A stretch of 64,000 nt of DNA from the NCBI GenBank assembly GCA_015178975.1, contig WHVD01000132.1, positions 124,001 to 188,000 of the forward strand, read 5' to 3'. Position numbers and translations under genes: made by a program. The notes below the pieces were generated by a model. It was not told the DNA's origin. It ran no database searches and saw only the letters and a program-made list of their open reading frames with translations. Source of the stretch: Hysterangium stoloniferum. Taxonomy: Eukaryota > Basidiomycota > Agaricomycetes > Hysterangiales > Hysterangiaceae. This document shows positions 34,741 to 45,322 of this stretch, one piece after another; the first letter of the stretch is position 1; every line of letters begins with the position of its first letter.

Positions 34741-37700
34741 ATGGATCGAACACCTGAGCGTAATCGGGAGGAGGAGCGAAGGCAGCGTAGGGCACAATTG
34801 CAAATGACATCTCCATCTGATCGTCATCGACGTTTAGCTGTGAATTCTAATATATTACTCCCTCCTCGACCATTTGGAGATCTCCCTGTTGGTAGAGGTC
34901 AACCTGATAATCCATTTTTGGTTGCTCAGCCAGGTGGCTCTACTGCAGGTGGCTCTGCTACAGGTGGCTCTGCTGCAAGTGGCTCTGCTGCAAGTGGCTC
35001 TGCTGCAAGTGGCTCTGCTGCAAGTGGCTCTGCTGCAAGTGGCTCTGCTGCAAGTGGCTCTGCTGCAAGTGGCTCTGCTGCAAGTGGCTCTGCTGCAAGT
35101 GGCTCTGCTGCAGGTGGCTCTGCTATAGTTGGCTCTGATGCAGTGGCTCTTTTGCGTAGGCAGTATGAAAATTTGCCACCATTACAACCTCTTAGGCAGG
35201 GTCGTGGACGGAGAAATCCAGCTGCTCAATTGCAGCAACCAATTTTGCAGTTAGCACCACATATCCAGCAAGGTCATCAACCAGCAAATGCACCTGTTCA
35301 GCCACAGGCACCAGGTCATGTACGAGGCAATGTAGCTGCTCAACTTCAGCAACCACTTTATATACAACAGGGTGCACCTGCAGGTGAAGCTGTCCAGCCT
35401 GCAGTTGGCTCTGCTGGAGTAGCTGCTCTGTATGCTCAGTATGCTGCTTTACCACGGTTAGACCAACCTGCTCAACTGCAGCCACAAATTTTACAGTCAG
35501 CACCACATCCACAGCATGGTCATCAACCAGGAAATGTAGCTGCACCACTACAGTATCACCATCCACAGCAGCAACAACCACCTATTTTACAGTGGGAACC
35601 ACCACAGCATTACCATCCACAGCAACAACAACCACCTATTTTGCAGTGGCAACCACCACAGCATTTCCATCCACCTGGACATCCAGCTCCACAACAACAA
35701 CAACAACCTATATTGCAGTGGGCACCACCACAGCTTCACCATCCACCTGGAAATCCAGCTCCACAACAGCAACAACAGCTACAGTTAGTACTACCTCCTG
35801 CCATTCCACAACTCCAGGCACAGGTACCTATTTTGCAGTTACCACCACCACAGCAGCATCATCCACCTGGAAATCCAGCTCCACAACAACAACAAGCACC
35901 TATTTTGCAGTGGGCACCACCACAGCTTCACCATCTACCTGAAAATCCAGCTCCACAACAGCAACAGCAACTACAGTTAGCCCCACTTCCAGTTATTCCC
36001 CCACCTCCAGTTATTCCCCCACCTCCAGCCATTTTACAGCCTGCAGCTATGCCTCCACCTCCCATTCCACAATTACCTATTGGACGGCAACCAGTTGTGG
36101 AGGACCGGTTTCAAAGACATGACTTGGGACGTATGGACATACAGTGTTCAGACTGTGGAGCTTTGCACTGGATGGATGAGCGTATCTCAAATAGCTCTAA
36201 GACACATCCAAAATTTGGCAAGTGTTGCAAGCGAGGAAAGGTGGCCCTCCCAATACTTGAGCCAGTCCCTCACACTTTAAGGTCTCTCCTGGAGAATAAC
36301 ACAGACAATAGCAGAGAATTTCTCAAGAATATTCGTGCCTATAATAATGCATTTGCATTTACATCACTCGGTGTCAATTTGGATGAGTCTGTCTTGCAAG
36401 GCGGTGGTGGCCCATATGTCTTCAAAATCCATGGTGAATTGTATCACCAGCATGGTGCCTTGATTCCTTACACAGAAGGTGTATCACGTAGTTATGCTCA
36501 GCTTTACATCCATGATCCTGCATTGGCACAGGAGGATGGACTGAGGCAGGCATTGCAGCAGAGGCAGAATCACAGGGCAAATAGAAACCTAAATAACCAA
36601 ACCTTTTCTGACTTGCAGGATATGATGGAGCAATATAATCCCTTTATACAACTCTATCGCCAGGCACATGAGCGATTGAGGACACAGGCAGAGACTCCAA
36701 GGTTACATGTCAGGCTGAGCTACAAAGCTTTTAATGATCCCAGACGGTACAATCTTCCAACCGGTGATGAACTTGCAGTCATTCTCCCTGGAGATGGTGA
36801 TACAGGTCGTGGTGACCCAAGGGATATTATTGTTCAGAGGAGAGGGGGCCAGTTCCATCATGTCCATGATGCACAAGCCATTTATACACCCCTTCATTAT
36901 GTCATGCTCTTTCCCAGGGGTGAGCGTGGTTGGTCATGGGACATTCCCTATGCCAATCAAAATTGGCAGCCCCAGCCTGGACAGCAGGATGAAGAAGGTG
37001 AAGATGAAGATAAAAGTCGGAAGGTGACCCAATGTGAATATTATGCCTATCGCCTATTTCCCAGAGCATACGAAGCCATGACCCTTTTTTATGCACAAAA
37101 GCTATTCCAACAGTATATTGTCAATGCCTGGGCAGTAACGGAGCAGCGCAGATTGAGGTTTCTCAGAGATAATCAACCAAGGTTACGTGCAGAACTCTAC
37201 AACCAGGTGGTCGATGCCTTTACACGTGAGGATGTCAACACAGATGCCAATAGTATTGGTCAGAGGGTCATACTTCCTTCTACATTTACTGGCAGTTCAA
37301 GGGATATGAGACAAAGTTTGCAAAATTCATTTGCAATTGCACGAAAGTATGGCAATGCCAGCTGCTTCATCACCATGACAGCCAATCCCAAGTGGAAGGA
37401 GGTTACTGATGAATTGCTTCCTGGCCAGACTCCAGCTGATCGTCCTGATTTAGTCTCCAGGGTCTTTGCTGCCAAGAAGGCTAAGTTGCTCAAGATGATC
37501 ACAGAGGACCACATCTTTGGTAGAACAGTAGCCCACATCCATGTCATTGAATTCCAAAAGCGGGGTCTTCCACACATGCACTGCCTTATATGGTTTGATG
37601 ACCAGAATAAGCCAAGGACACCAGAAGATGTTGACTCCATGGTTTCTGCCTGTTTTCCAGATCCTGAAACACATCCCAGACTGTTTAATTTAGTAGGTCA

Positions 37701-40329
37701 GCTCATGACCCATGGTCCCTGTGGAACTGATCATCCAAATGCTGCCTGTATGGTAGATAAGGAATGCAGTAAACACTATCCAAAGGATTGGTGTGAAGCC
37801 ACTATTGTCAATGAGGAAGGCTATCCAACATGCCGTCGCCCCAACAATGGAAGGGTTTATCAAACTCCCAAGTTTACATATGACAACAGACATGTTGTCC
37901 CTTACTCCCCCATTTTGATTCTCACCTTTGAATGTCACATCAATGTAGAGTTGACCTTTACCAATAGGTCAATGAAGTACATGCATAAATACTGTTACAA
38001 GGGCCATGATCGTACAACTATGGAATTTGGAAAGACACCAGATGAAATTCAACAGTACATTGATGCACGTTATGTCAGTGCACATGAATCTGTCTGGCGG
38101 TTAATGCGTAATGAACTCCACACCCAGGTTCCTGCAGTAATGGCACTTGGTGTCCATCTTCCTGGGGAAAACACTGTACTTTTTGATGCTGATCAAGGTC
38201 CTGCTGAGGCTTTACAAAGGGCAGAGCGTTCAGGGACAACTCTCATGGCTTATTTTGAAGCTAATGCCAAGGGTCTCATTGGTTATAATGGACAGCGTGC
38301 CCAGGACACATTTTATATGGACTTTCCTGAGTATTTCACATATGTCCCCAAGAAGAAATCATGGAAGCCACGTCAAAGTGGTTTTTCCATAGGGCGCATT
38401 CATTTTGTCAATATTGCCAGTGGGGAAAGATTCCACCTCCGTACTTTGCTCACTGTTGTCAAAGGTGCCACCTCATTTGAACAGCTCAGGACTTTTCAGG
38501 GTGAGACTTATCCCACATTTCAGCAAGCCTGTGTTGCACATGGTTTGCTTGAAGATGACCGCCAGTGGCACATGTGCCTCACAGAAGCCAGTCGCATAGA
38601 GTCTGGGTTTCAACTTCGCAGGTTGTTTGCCATCATTTTGACCATGTCCTCCCCTGCACAACCCCATGAACTCTGGAATGACTTTAAAGTATTTCTTTGT
38701 GATGATTTGAAGTTCATACTTCAGCAAAAACATGGCATTGTCAATCCATCACCAGACAGGATTTATGACTTTGGTCTCTATGAGATTGATAAGATCCTCC
38801 GCTATTCTGGAAAGTCCCTTTCACACTATCCAACCATGCCAAACTGCACTGATGTTTGGGATGGCATTGTTGGCAACCGTCTCATTAGGGAGCAGTCAGA
38901 TTATGATGTTGATATTGAGCATGCCAGTGCCCAAGCCAATCTTGAAAAGTGTAATCCTGAACAACGAGCTGCCTTTGAGACTATAATGAAAGCAGTGGAT
39001 GAGCAGCAGGGCAAATTGTTTTTTGTGAATGGTCCAGGTGGTACTGGCAAGTCCTTTGTATGGAATACTCTGGCACATGCATGTAGGGCCAAGGGCTACA
39101 TTGTACTTTGTGTGGCATCTTCTGGAATTGCATCAATGATTCTCAAGGGTGGTCGCACCTCTCACAGCACATTTTCAATCCCTGTTCCCTGTGAGAAGGA
39201 TGCTCTATGTCATATCAAAAAGGGTTCAGAAAAAGCAGAGCTCATGAAGAAGGTCCGACTGATTATCTGGGATGAAGTTCCCATGCAGTCACGTTTCACA
39301 TGTGAGGCAGTTGACAGAACCCTGAGGGATTTATTAGACAAGGAGGATCTTCCCTTTGGAGGGATCCCTGTGGCCTGGGGAGGTGACTTCCAGCAGACTT
39401 TGCCTGTTGTACCAAAGGGTTCAAAAGAACAGATCATTGGACAATGTATCCAGAAATCAGAACTCTGGAAGCATATCAAGGTACTCTTCTTGAAAAAGAA
39501 TATGCGGGTGGACCAGGATGATCCAGACAGTGAACAGTTTGCTCAGTGGCTATTGGATATAGGCCATGGAAAGGATTTACCTTTGGATCATACAATGGAT
39601 ATCCCTCCTCATATGATCTGTGGTCCAGAAATGTCAGATCTAATTGCTGAGATATATCCAGACATCCATGTGGATAGAGACCAAAGGGATTGGCAAGATG
39701 AAGTCTTCTTAGACCGGGCAATTCTGTGTCCAAGGAATTCAGAAGTAGATGAGATTAATTCAGAACTTCTGAATAAATTCCCTGGAGAGAGTCGTATGTA
39801 TCACAGTGCTGATACTGCAGAGGGAGACAGTGAGACAGAGATGTATCCTGTAGAGTATTTGAATGGCCTGAATTTTGGTGGAATCCCACCAAGTCGACTT
39901 GAGGTGAAGCCAGGAGTGCCATTGATGCTGTTACGGAACATAGATCCACAGAGGGGGCTTTTCAATGGGACACGATTGCGACTGGTGAAAATGGAAAATC
40001 ATTTGCTTCAAGTGCGGATTCTAACTGGACCATGTACTGGAAAAATGGCATTTCTTTCACGGATCAAAATAATTACAAATGATGATCAACTGCCATTTAA
40101 ACTGCATCGTATTCAGTTTCCAGTGCGGTTGGCATTTGCAATGACAATTAACAAGTCACAGGGACAGTCTTTGAAAGTGGTGGGAATAGATTTGAGAATG
40201 GCAGTGTTTGGACATGGGCAATTGTATGTGGGACTTTCAAGGGGAAGAAGTTGGAATAGGATAAAAATATTATTAAAGGAGACAAAGAGAACAGCAAATA
40301 TAGTGTACAAAGATGTATTATTAGATTGA
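34741..40329 (+). CDS. Helitron Rep-helicase polyprotein, intact, 1862 aa
   Basis: It carries the enzyme set for rolling-circle transposition. I chose ATG 34741; the frame is open 48 bases further upstream but without an ATG, and a TTGCAG acceptor lies there. Order: basic N-terminus; Gly-Ser-Ala-Ala-Ser tandem repeats (residues 66-130); Gln/Pro-rich region (about 155-455); Cys-rich putative zinc-binding stretch (about 468-500); Helitron-like N domain; HUH motif His945-Met-His947 (GLPHMHCLIWF); the two candidate catalytic tyrosines Tyr1080 and Tyr1084 (KYMHKYCYKG). Then a PIF1/RecD-type helicase: Walker A GPGGTGKS 1431-1438, Walker B WDE at 1510-1512, GGDFQQTLP, and the late motif INKSQGQS near 1803. 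No stop or frameshift in 5.6 kb, unlike every other element here, so it is probably young and may be active. Confidence 0.95.
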   Translation: MDRTPERNREEERRQRRAQLQMTSPSDRHRRLAVNSNILLPPRPFGDLPVGRGQPDNPFLVAQPGGSTAGGSATGGSAASGSAASGSAASGSAASGSAASGSAASGSAASGSAASGSAASGSAAGGSAIVGSDAVALLRRQYENLPPLQPLRQGRGRRNPAAQLQQPILQLAPHIQQGHQPANAPVQPQAPGHVRGNVAAQLQQPLYIQQGAPAGEAVQPAVGSAGVAALYAQYAALPRLDQPAQLQPQILQSAPHPQHGHQPGNVAAPLQYHHPQQQQPPILQWEPPQHYHPQQQQPPILQWQPPQHFHPPGHPAPQQQQQPILQWAPPQLHHPPGNPAPQQQQQLQLVLPPAIPQLQAQVPILQLPPPQQHHPPGNPAPQQQQAPILQWAPPQLHHLPENPAPQQQQQLQLAPLPVIPPPPVIPPPPAILQPAAMPPPPIPQLPIGRQPVVEDRFQRHDLGRMDIQCSDCGALHWMDERISNSSKTHPKFGKCCKRGKVALPILEPVPHTLRSLLENNTDNSREFLKNIRAYNNAFAFTSLGVNLDESVLQGGGGPYVFKIHGELYHQHGALIPYTEGVSRSYAQLYIHDPALAQEDGLRQALQQRQNHRANRNLNNQTFSDLQDMMEQYNPFIQLYRQAHERLRTQAETPRLHVRLSYKAFNDPRRYNLPTGDELAVILPGDGDTGRGDPRDIIVQRRGGQFHHVHDAQAIYTPLHYVMLFPRGERGWSWDIPYANQNWQPQPGQQDEEGEDEDKSRKVTQCEYYAYRLFPRAYEAMTLFYAQKLFQQYIVNAWAVTEQRRLRFLRDNQPRLRAELYNQVVDAFTREDVNTDANSIGQRVILPSTFTGSSRDMRQSLQNSFAIARKYGNASCFITMTANPKWKEVTDELLPGQTPADRPDLVSRVFAAKKAKLLKMITEDHIFGRTVAHIHVIEFQKRGLPHMHCLIWFDDQNKPRTPEDVDSMVSACFPDPETHPRLFNLVGQLMTHGPCGTDHPNAACMVDKECSKHYPKDWCEATIVNEEGYPTCRRPNNGRVYQTPKFTYDNRHVVPYSPILILTFECHINVELTFTNRSMKYMHKYCYKGHDRTTMEFGKTPDEIQQYIDARYVSAHESVWRLMRNELHTQVPAVMALGVHLPGENTVLFDADQGPAEALQRAERSGTTLMAYFEANAKGLIGYNGQRAQDTFYMDFPEYFTYVPKKKSWKPRQSGFSIGRIHFVNIASGERFHLRTLLTVVKGATSFEQLRTFQGETYPTFQQACVAHGLLEDDRQWHMCLTEASRIESGFQLRRLFAIILTMSSPAQPHELWNDFKVFLCDDLKFILQQKHGIVNPSPDRIYDFGLYEIDKILRYSGKSLSHYPTMPNCTDVWDGIVGNRLIREQSDYDVDIEHASAQANLEKCNPEQRAAFETIMKAVDEQQGKLFFVNGPGGTGKSFVWNTLAHACRAKGYIVLCVASSGIASMILKGGRTSHSTFSIPVPCEKDALCHIKKGSEKAELMKKVRLIIWDEVPMQSRFTCEAVDRTLRDLLDKEDLPFGGIPVAWGGDFQQTLPVVPKGSKEQIIGQCIQKSELWKHIKVLFLKKNMRVDQDDPDSEQFAQWLLDIGHGKDLPLDHTMDIPPHMICGPEMSDLIAEIYPDIHVDRDQRDWQDEVFLDRAILCPRNSEVDEINSELLNKFPGESRMYHSADTAEGDSETEMYPVEYLNGLNFGGIPPSRLEVKPGVPLMLLRNIDPQRGLFNGTRLRLVKMENHLLQVRILTGPCTGKMAFLSRIKIITNDDQLPFKLHRIQFPVRLAFAMTINKSQGQSLKVVGIDLRMAVFGHGQLYVGLSRGRSWNRIKILLKETKRTANIVYKDVLLD
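34936..35130 (+). repeat. In-frame 15-bp minisatellite (Gly-Ser-Ala-Ala-Ser)
   Basis: About twelve units of GGCTCTGCTGCAAGT, nearly identical, inside the Helitron coding region. Unit length is a multiple of three, so slippage changes only the length of a disordered segment. Confidence 0.9.
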
Positions 40330-40456
40330 AGTTTTAATGTATTTTGATTGATTGTTTCTAACTTTTCTAACTTCTAACAGTGATTGTGATATGTAAATAC
40401 TTAGAAGTGCTGAGAAATACTTAGAAGTGCTGAGAAATACTTAAGAGTGATGGACG

Positions 40457-40568
40457 CGGGGGGGTTTGGGGGGCGAAGCCCCCCAACAAGCCGGAGCCCG
40501 CAGTGAAGATGTGGGGCCAGTCGCGAAGCGACTGCCCCGCAGCGTAGCAAGGGTTCCCAGGCTTGTCA
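40457..40568 (+). repeat. Helitron-type 3' terminal region, copy 1
   Basis: 112 bp closely matching 42972-43083: G-run, stem-loop GGGGGGCGAAGCCCCCC, AACAAGC.GGAGCCCGCAG, stem-loop GTCGCGAAGCGAC, CCCCGCAGCGTAGCAAGGG. Preceded by TGAGAAATACTTA direct repeats. Confidence 0.85.
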
Positions 40569-40764
40569 AATAAGTGAAAGGAGCATGGTGGGTCCGTGGG
40601 CGCTTTTAGGCGCTGTGAGGGCGCGGAGCACCCGAACTCCCTCTGTAAAAGGCAGGTAAAAGGTACCATCAGCTTAGTCACCTCCTTAGTCAGCGTACCC
40701 ATCCCACGGCGCACCCATCCACGCACCCACCGCGCGCCCATCCACGCACCTATCCACCGGAAAG

Positions 40765-40965
40765 CGTACACACGTCCTGGAGGAAAGAGAGAGGAGGCAA
40801 TCAGAGGAGGACGAAGAGAGAAGAAAAGGGGACACGCATCAACTGGAGGAAAGACAGACGGACAAAGAGAGAAGGAAAGGGGACACACATCCTGGAGGAA
40901 AGAGATGAGGACGATCAGAGGAGGATGAAGAGAGAAGGAAAGGGGACACGCACCAACTGGAGGGG
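40765..40965 (+). repeat. Tandem array, GGAGGAAAGAGAGAGGA-type units (left)
   Basis: About three units of roughly 70 bp. The complementary strand of the same unit forms the array at 41565-42165, so the two arrays are an inverted pair around the 15-bp array. Confidence 0.75.
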
Positions 40966-41099
40966 CCGAATCAGAGCAGGGTGCACGCCCAATCGGGCAC
41001 AAATGGGCACAGCGCGTTGGGAACAGGCGCGGCGCGTGCGTTGGCAAATGGGAACGCGCTTTGCCGGTTTGTGCCCGAGTGGGCGGGCAGGCATGTGCC

Positions 41100-41565
41100 C
41101 ATGGATGAGAGTGTGTGCGCGGTGGATGGGAGTGGGTGCGTCGTGGATGGGTGCGCGGTGGATGGGTGCGCGGCGGATGGGTGCGCGGCGGATGGGTGCG
41201 CGGCGGATGGGTGCGCGGTGGATGGGAGCGGTGCGCGATGGATGGGTGCGCGGTGGATGGGTGCGCGGTAAATGGGTGCAGGTTCGCGGTGGATGGGTGC
41301 ATGTGCGCGGTGGATGGGTGCGCGGTGGATGGGTGCGGGTGGATGGGTGTGCGGTGGATGGGAGCAGGTGCGCGGTGGATGGGTGCGCGGTAAATGGGTG
41401 CAGGTTCGCGGTGGATGGGTGCATGTGCGCGGTGGATGGGTGCGTCGTGGATGGGCGGGTCGTGGATGGGCGCGCGGTGGATAGGTGCGTGGATGGGCGC
41501 GCGGTGGATGGGTGCGTCGTGGATGGGCGCGCGGTGGATAGGTGCGTGGATGGGCGCGTTTCTCT
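41100..41565 (+). repeat. 15-bp minisatellite (GGATGGGTGCGCGGT)
   Basis: Roughly 30 variants of a 15-bp unit, with a higher-order block at 41245-41320 repeated at 41365-41440. Confidence 0.9.
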
Positions 41566-42165
41566 CTTCGTCCTCCACTCATGGGCCTGCTCTCTTTCCT
41601 CCAGGAAGTGCATGTACCCTTTCCTTCTCTCTTTGTCCTCTGATGGCCTCCTCTCTTTCCTCCAGCAAGTGCGTGTCCCCTTTCCTCCTCTCTTTGTTCT
41701 CCTCTGATCGTCCTCCTCTCCCTTTCCTCCAGCGAGTGTGTGTACCCTTTCCTTCTCTCTTTGCCCTCCTCTGATCGTCCTCCTCTCTTTCCTCCAGCCA
41801 GTGTGTGTACCATTTCCTTCACTCTCCGTCCTGCTCTGAATGGGCCCATCTTTCTTTCCTCCAGATGGTGCGTGTACCATTTCTTTCTCTCTCCATCCTG
41901 CTCTCATTGGCCTCTCTTTCCTCCAGGTGGTGCATGTACCATTTCCTTCTTCCTCCATCCTGCTCTGATCAGCCCCATCTCTCTTTCTTCCAGGGGGTGC
42001 CTGTGCTGTTTCCTTCTCTCTTCATCCTCTGATTGACATCCTCTCTCTTTCCTCCAACGAGTGTGTGTACTGTTTCCTTCTCTCTTCCTCCCCATCTGAT
42101 TGGCCTCCTGTCTGTCCTCCTGGAGGTGCGTGTCCCCTTTCCTTCTCTTTTTGTCCTCTGATCAC
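41565..42165 (+). repeat. Tandem array, TCTCTTTCCTCCAG-type units (right, inverted to 40765-40965)
   Basis: About eight imperfect units of 65-75 bp, each with TTTCCTCCAG, GTGTGTACC and TTTCCTTCTCTC. Confidence 0.8.
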
Positions 42166-42171
42166 AGCAAT

Positions 42172-42330
42172 CCTAAAATAAAAATAATATACATTAAATA
42201 AAAATACAATGGAATAAATTAAAATAAAATGCAGTAAATTAAAGTGAAATTCAATAAATTAGAATAAAATACAATAAATCAAAATAAAATACATGAATAT
42301 GATGAAATAACTACATCAAAATAAATAAAT
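42172..42330 (+). repeat. A-rich tandem array (AAATAAAATACAATAAAT-type)
   Basis: Imperfect repeats of about 17-20 bp made of AAATAAA and ACAATAAAT. No coding content. Confidence 0.7.
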
Positions 42331-42364
42331 CAGCTACCCACATTAATTAGTTGACTGTCAATTC

Positions 42365-42560
42365 AACCATTGGAACCATTCTTCCTTTGGTAACCATTGT
42401 TCCATTTGTGACCATTGTTCCTTTGATAACCATTTTTCCTTTTGTAATGATTCATCCTTTTATACATTGTTCCCTTTGTAACTGTTTGTTCTTTTATAAG
42501 TGTTGTTTACTTTGTAACCATTGTTTCCTTTGTAACCATTGATCCATTTGTAACTGTTAT
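42365..42560 (+). repeat. Tandem array of CCATTGTTCCTTTTGTAA-type units
   Basis: About ten imperfect 18-bp units, grading into the next array. Confidence 0.75.
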
Positions 42561-42705
42561 TTCCGTTCTTTACACAGTTTCCATTCTTTACACAGTTTCC
42601 GTTCTTTACACAGTTTCCATTCTTTACACAGTTTCCGTTCTTTACACAGTTTCCATTCTTTACACAGTTTCCGTTCTCTACACAGTTTCCTTTCTTTACA
42701 GTTTC
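42560..42705 (+). repeat. 18-bp tandem array (CACAGTTTCCGTTCTTTA)
   Basis: About eight units; on the minus strand it reads as a Lys/Asn/Gly/Cys repeat, which is not taken as a gene. Confidence 0.85.
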
Positions 42706-42711
42706 CACATT

Positions 42712-42942
42712 TTTTGTTCTCTGAACACTTTCCGTTCTCTGAACACTTTCCGTTCTCTGAACACTTTCCGTTCTCTGAACACTTTCCGTTCTCTAAACAC
42801 TTTCCGTTCTCTAAACACTTTCCGTTCTCTGAACACTTTCCGTTCTCTGAACACTTTCCGTTCTCTGAACACTTTCCGTTCTCTAAACACTTTCTGTTCT
42901 CTAAACACTTTCCGTTCTCTAAACACTTTCCGTTCAAACAAT
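42712..42942 (+). repeat. 18-bp tandem array (ACACTTTCCGTTCTCTGA)
   Basis: About thirteen units with only a few base changes (CTGA/CTAA). It shares the TTTCCGTTCT core with the preceding array, so both probably grew from one seed. Confidence 0.92.
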
Positions 42943-42971
42943 GAGTCTCAGAAATACTTAAAAGTTGTCGA

Positions 42972-43083
42972 CACGGGGGGGTTTGGGGGGCTTCGCCCCC
43001 CAACAAGCTGGAGCCCGCAGCGAAGTTGTGGGGCCGGTCGCGAAGCGACCGCCCCGCAGCGTAGCAAGGGTTCCTAAGCTTGT
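42972..43083 (+). repeat. Helitron-type 3' terminal region, copy 2
   Basis: As copy 1. Stem-loops are GGGGGGCTTCGCCCCCC and GGTCGCGAAGCGACC; the second is two pairs longer than in copy 1. Confidence 0.85.
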
Positions 43084-44705
43084 AATACATGCTTAAGGTA
43101 GGCGTCACTTTAGTTCAGCACCTTATGTAATCATATTACTAAGCGCCAAGAGGGGCCAAATTTGCAAATCAAATTTTTGAAAAATTTATTATGAAGTCAA
43201 AAAATGAATTGGAGTCACTATAATGGTACAGGTATATTAATTTGAGCTTGCCATACTTGTGCAAGCATGATTGGAGGTAATGTACGATGGCCATGATATC
43301 TTTTGTTGATCCAAGGTTTTTGATGCGAGATTGTGCAGCTTTAGACTTCTGAGGCATGGTAGTAGAACTGTGCAACCGCGTGTTTGCCACTGTGCTGCTT
43401 ATGTAATGTGGCCTGTGATCAAGTGCACAGCTTACTGCACAAGTACATGTGCAGCTGTACTGTCACGAATCAATTATTCTTCAATAAAGTCAAATAATAT
43501 TTTACTAATCGAATTCAAAAGCCTTGTTTGACGAAGTATATATTCACCCTGTTGATGAAGTAAGAGGCTATTACCAGTCGTGAGAACTCACGGAAGCATT
43601 TGTCGAAGAAGTTATGACAAGATAGATTACTAATATCACTAATATACAGATATTTTGACTGACTTCCCTCACTCCTTTCGTAGCCCTTTTATGCTTTTCA
43701 TTGTATCGTTATGACTATGTTATGAACTAATAATGAAATCATACATGACGTCGAAATGAGACATGTCAAAAGAGATTTGATGGTGTCGAATAATGTTCAG
43801 TTTTGTCAAGTTGAATTTGATAGGTCGAAGAGTTGTCAAAAGTTACCTTTGAATGTTTGTGACAATATTGTGACATGTGACGGTTGTGACATATACCCTC
43901 TTTTTCTTAGGAGAATTTTTATGTAAGTAAGATAAGTCCCCTTAACTCCGATATTTTAAGCCTTTTGGTGTTAAAATTCACTAATCGCTTAAAATTGGGA
44001 TAGTGCAGGATAGTGTAGGATCATTCCTCGGACACTGCCACAAACGCACTCAAACGCCCACTCTAACCCCTTCGTCGTGTCCTAAACACCATTGGGTCAT
44101 GCTCGTTTTTCACCGAACAAAAAAAAATTGAATGAATGAACAGATTTATTAAAGATGGCACAATAATTCTCTTGAATTTTTTTTAGATCATTTTGACAAA
44201 ATCGGCACTGTAATTTTTTAATGCATAGAAAGTAAAAAATAGTGATCAGATAGATAGATGTACATCTGCCTAAACTACTTTGTGACAGTTTCCCAATCTC
44301 ATTCCAAGTTGAATGCAAAGCATAGAAATGTAAAAAATTAATCCTCAGCAGCCATTTCTCTTGTAGAATTAAATTCATACACAGGCCACTGTTCTTAGAC
44401 GGTTCTTAAATTTATTCAAATCTTACAATGGATGAGACTCATAGTTGACTACATCACCAGTTTCACTGGAAATAATTTTGAATTTAATTCATCTTTCATA
44501 TAACATTTATCATACATATAGTTGTAAGAAGTGGGGCAGCTTATATTCTTTGACACACGCTTAAGGCAATAGACCGTTCGATGAACCTTATTTGGTATGT
44601 TGGGCCTGTATTGCACTTCAAATATTATATAAAATGGGTAGTTGGCTTTTTAATAGTAAAGAAAAGGTCTAGCAGCCATCTTTGTACTATAAAATCCCCT
44701 GGTTT

Positions 44706-44758
44706 GTTGATATGAGCCCTTAAAATTCCTTAAAATTCCTTAAAATTCCTTAAAATTT
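44706..44758 (+). repeat. 10-bp tandem repeat (CCTTAAAATT)
   Basis: Four perfect and one imperfect unit. Confidence 0.85.
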
Positions 44759-45322
44759 GCCTTAAAATTAAGCTCGGTTAACTTAATTAGGCCTTGTAGG
44801 TCACTTAATTGTGACTTATGTTTAAAATCCAACCTAGAAAATTCTGTGTAGCTTATATTGACTGTTATTCATTCTCTTCACATACAACAGAACTTTTTCA
44901 GTGGGTTTTATTGCATTCAGGGCTGCTGGATGACATCTTGCATTTATATTATGGGTAAATGTGGCTATCATGTGGTTTGTTATGAAACCAGCACACTTGC
45001 CAACTCCATAATGTCCTATTATTAATTATATACCATTATAACCAAAAATCTATTATTCCCTTCAGTGCAAAAAGCTGATCGAGTAAACTACACTTGAGCC
45101 TATGAATGGGAGTATGTTTGATTATGTAAGTAACTTCGACTAGGAGCTTTGTTTTAGCTCACTGTTTTGCAGTTGCCTTCTAGGCTTATGGACAGATAAT
45201 GGCATGGAGAATGGGATGCTAAGATTATGTGTCTCTTTTGCGAAACCAGTAGGTGTGCATCTTTGTACCCTTCATCAATCTACTAATGTAGGCCTTGTGC
45301 TTAGGTCTCTCAAAGCAGCACA

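Larger units (their letters stand above)
33400..40568 (+). mobile_element. Autonomous Helitron (Rep/PIF1-like helicase)
   Basis: The left end is near 33405, where repeat S similarity stops and a GC-rich segment (GGTGGG..GGGCGCTTTGTAGGCGC, GGGCGCGGAGCGCCCGAG) begins. The right end has two hairpins (GGGGGGCGAAGCCCCCC at about 40469 and GTCGCGAAGCGAC at about 40519) before AGCAAGGGTTCCCAGGCTTGT. Very similar ends bracket the neighbouring element at 40585-43083. Exact termini (5'-TC, CTRR-3') were not pinned down. 33620-34690 is T-rich leader with no gene. Confidence 0.8.
40585..43083 (+). mobile_element. Non-autonomous Helitron-like element filled with satellite arrays
   Basis: The left end (GGTGGGT..GGGCGCTTTTAGGCGC, GGGCGCGGAGCACCCGAA) matches the left end of the autonomous element at 33412. 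The right end (42972-43083) matches its 3' terminal region. Between them there is no helicase, only tandem arrays listed separately. Long open frames on both strands here (up to 385 codons) are by-products of repeats whose period is a multiple of three. It most likely transposes with the enzyme of its neighbour; that is inference. Confidence 0.75.

Noticed and set aside
34874-35128. 84-codon Leu/Gln/Val/Ala repeat frame
   Set aside because: A shadow frame of the 15-bp minisatellite inside the Helitron coding sequence.
40421-41958. Long minus-strand frames (385 and 347 codons) rich in His/Pro/Thr/Ala and Arg/Glu/Gly
   Set aside because: They run through 15-bp and about 70-bp satellite arrays whose periods keep all frames open; both strands and several frames are open at once, and no domain or splice logic supports a gene.
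42712-42942. CRISPR-like regular repeats
   Set aside because: 18-bp units are directly adjacent without unique spacers; it is a satellite in a fungal genome.
42557-43108. 183-codon minus-strand frame of repeating Glu-Asn-Gly-Lys-Cys
   Set aside because: Product of the 18-bp arrays plus the Helitron end; other frames over the same array are also open.
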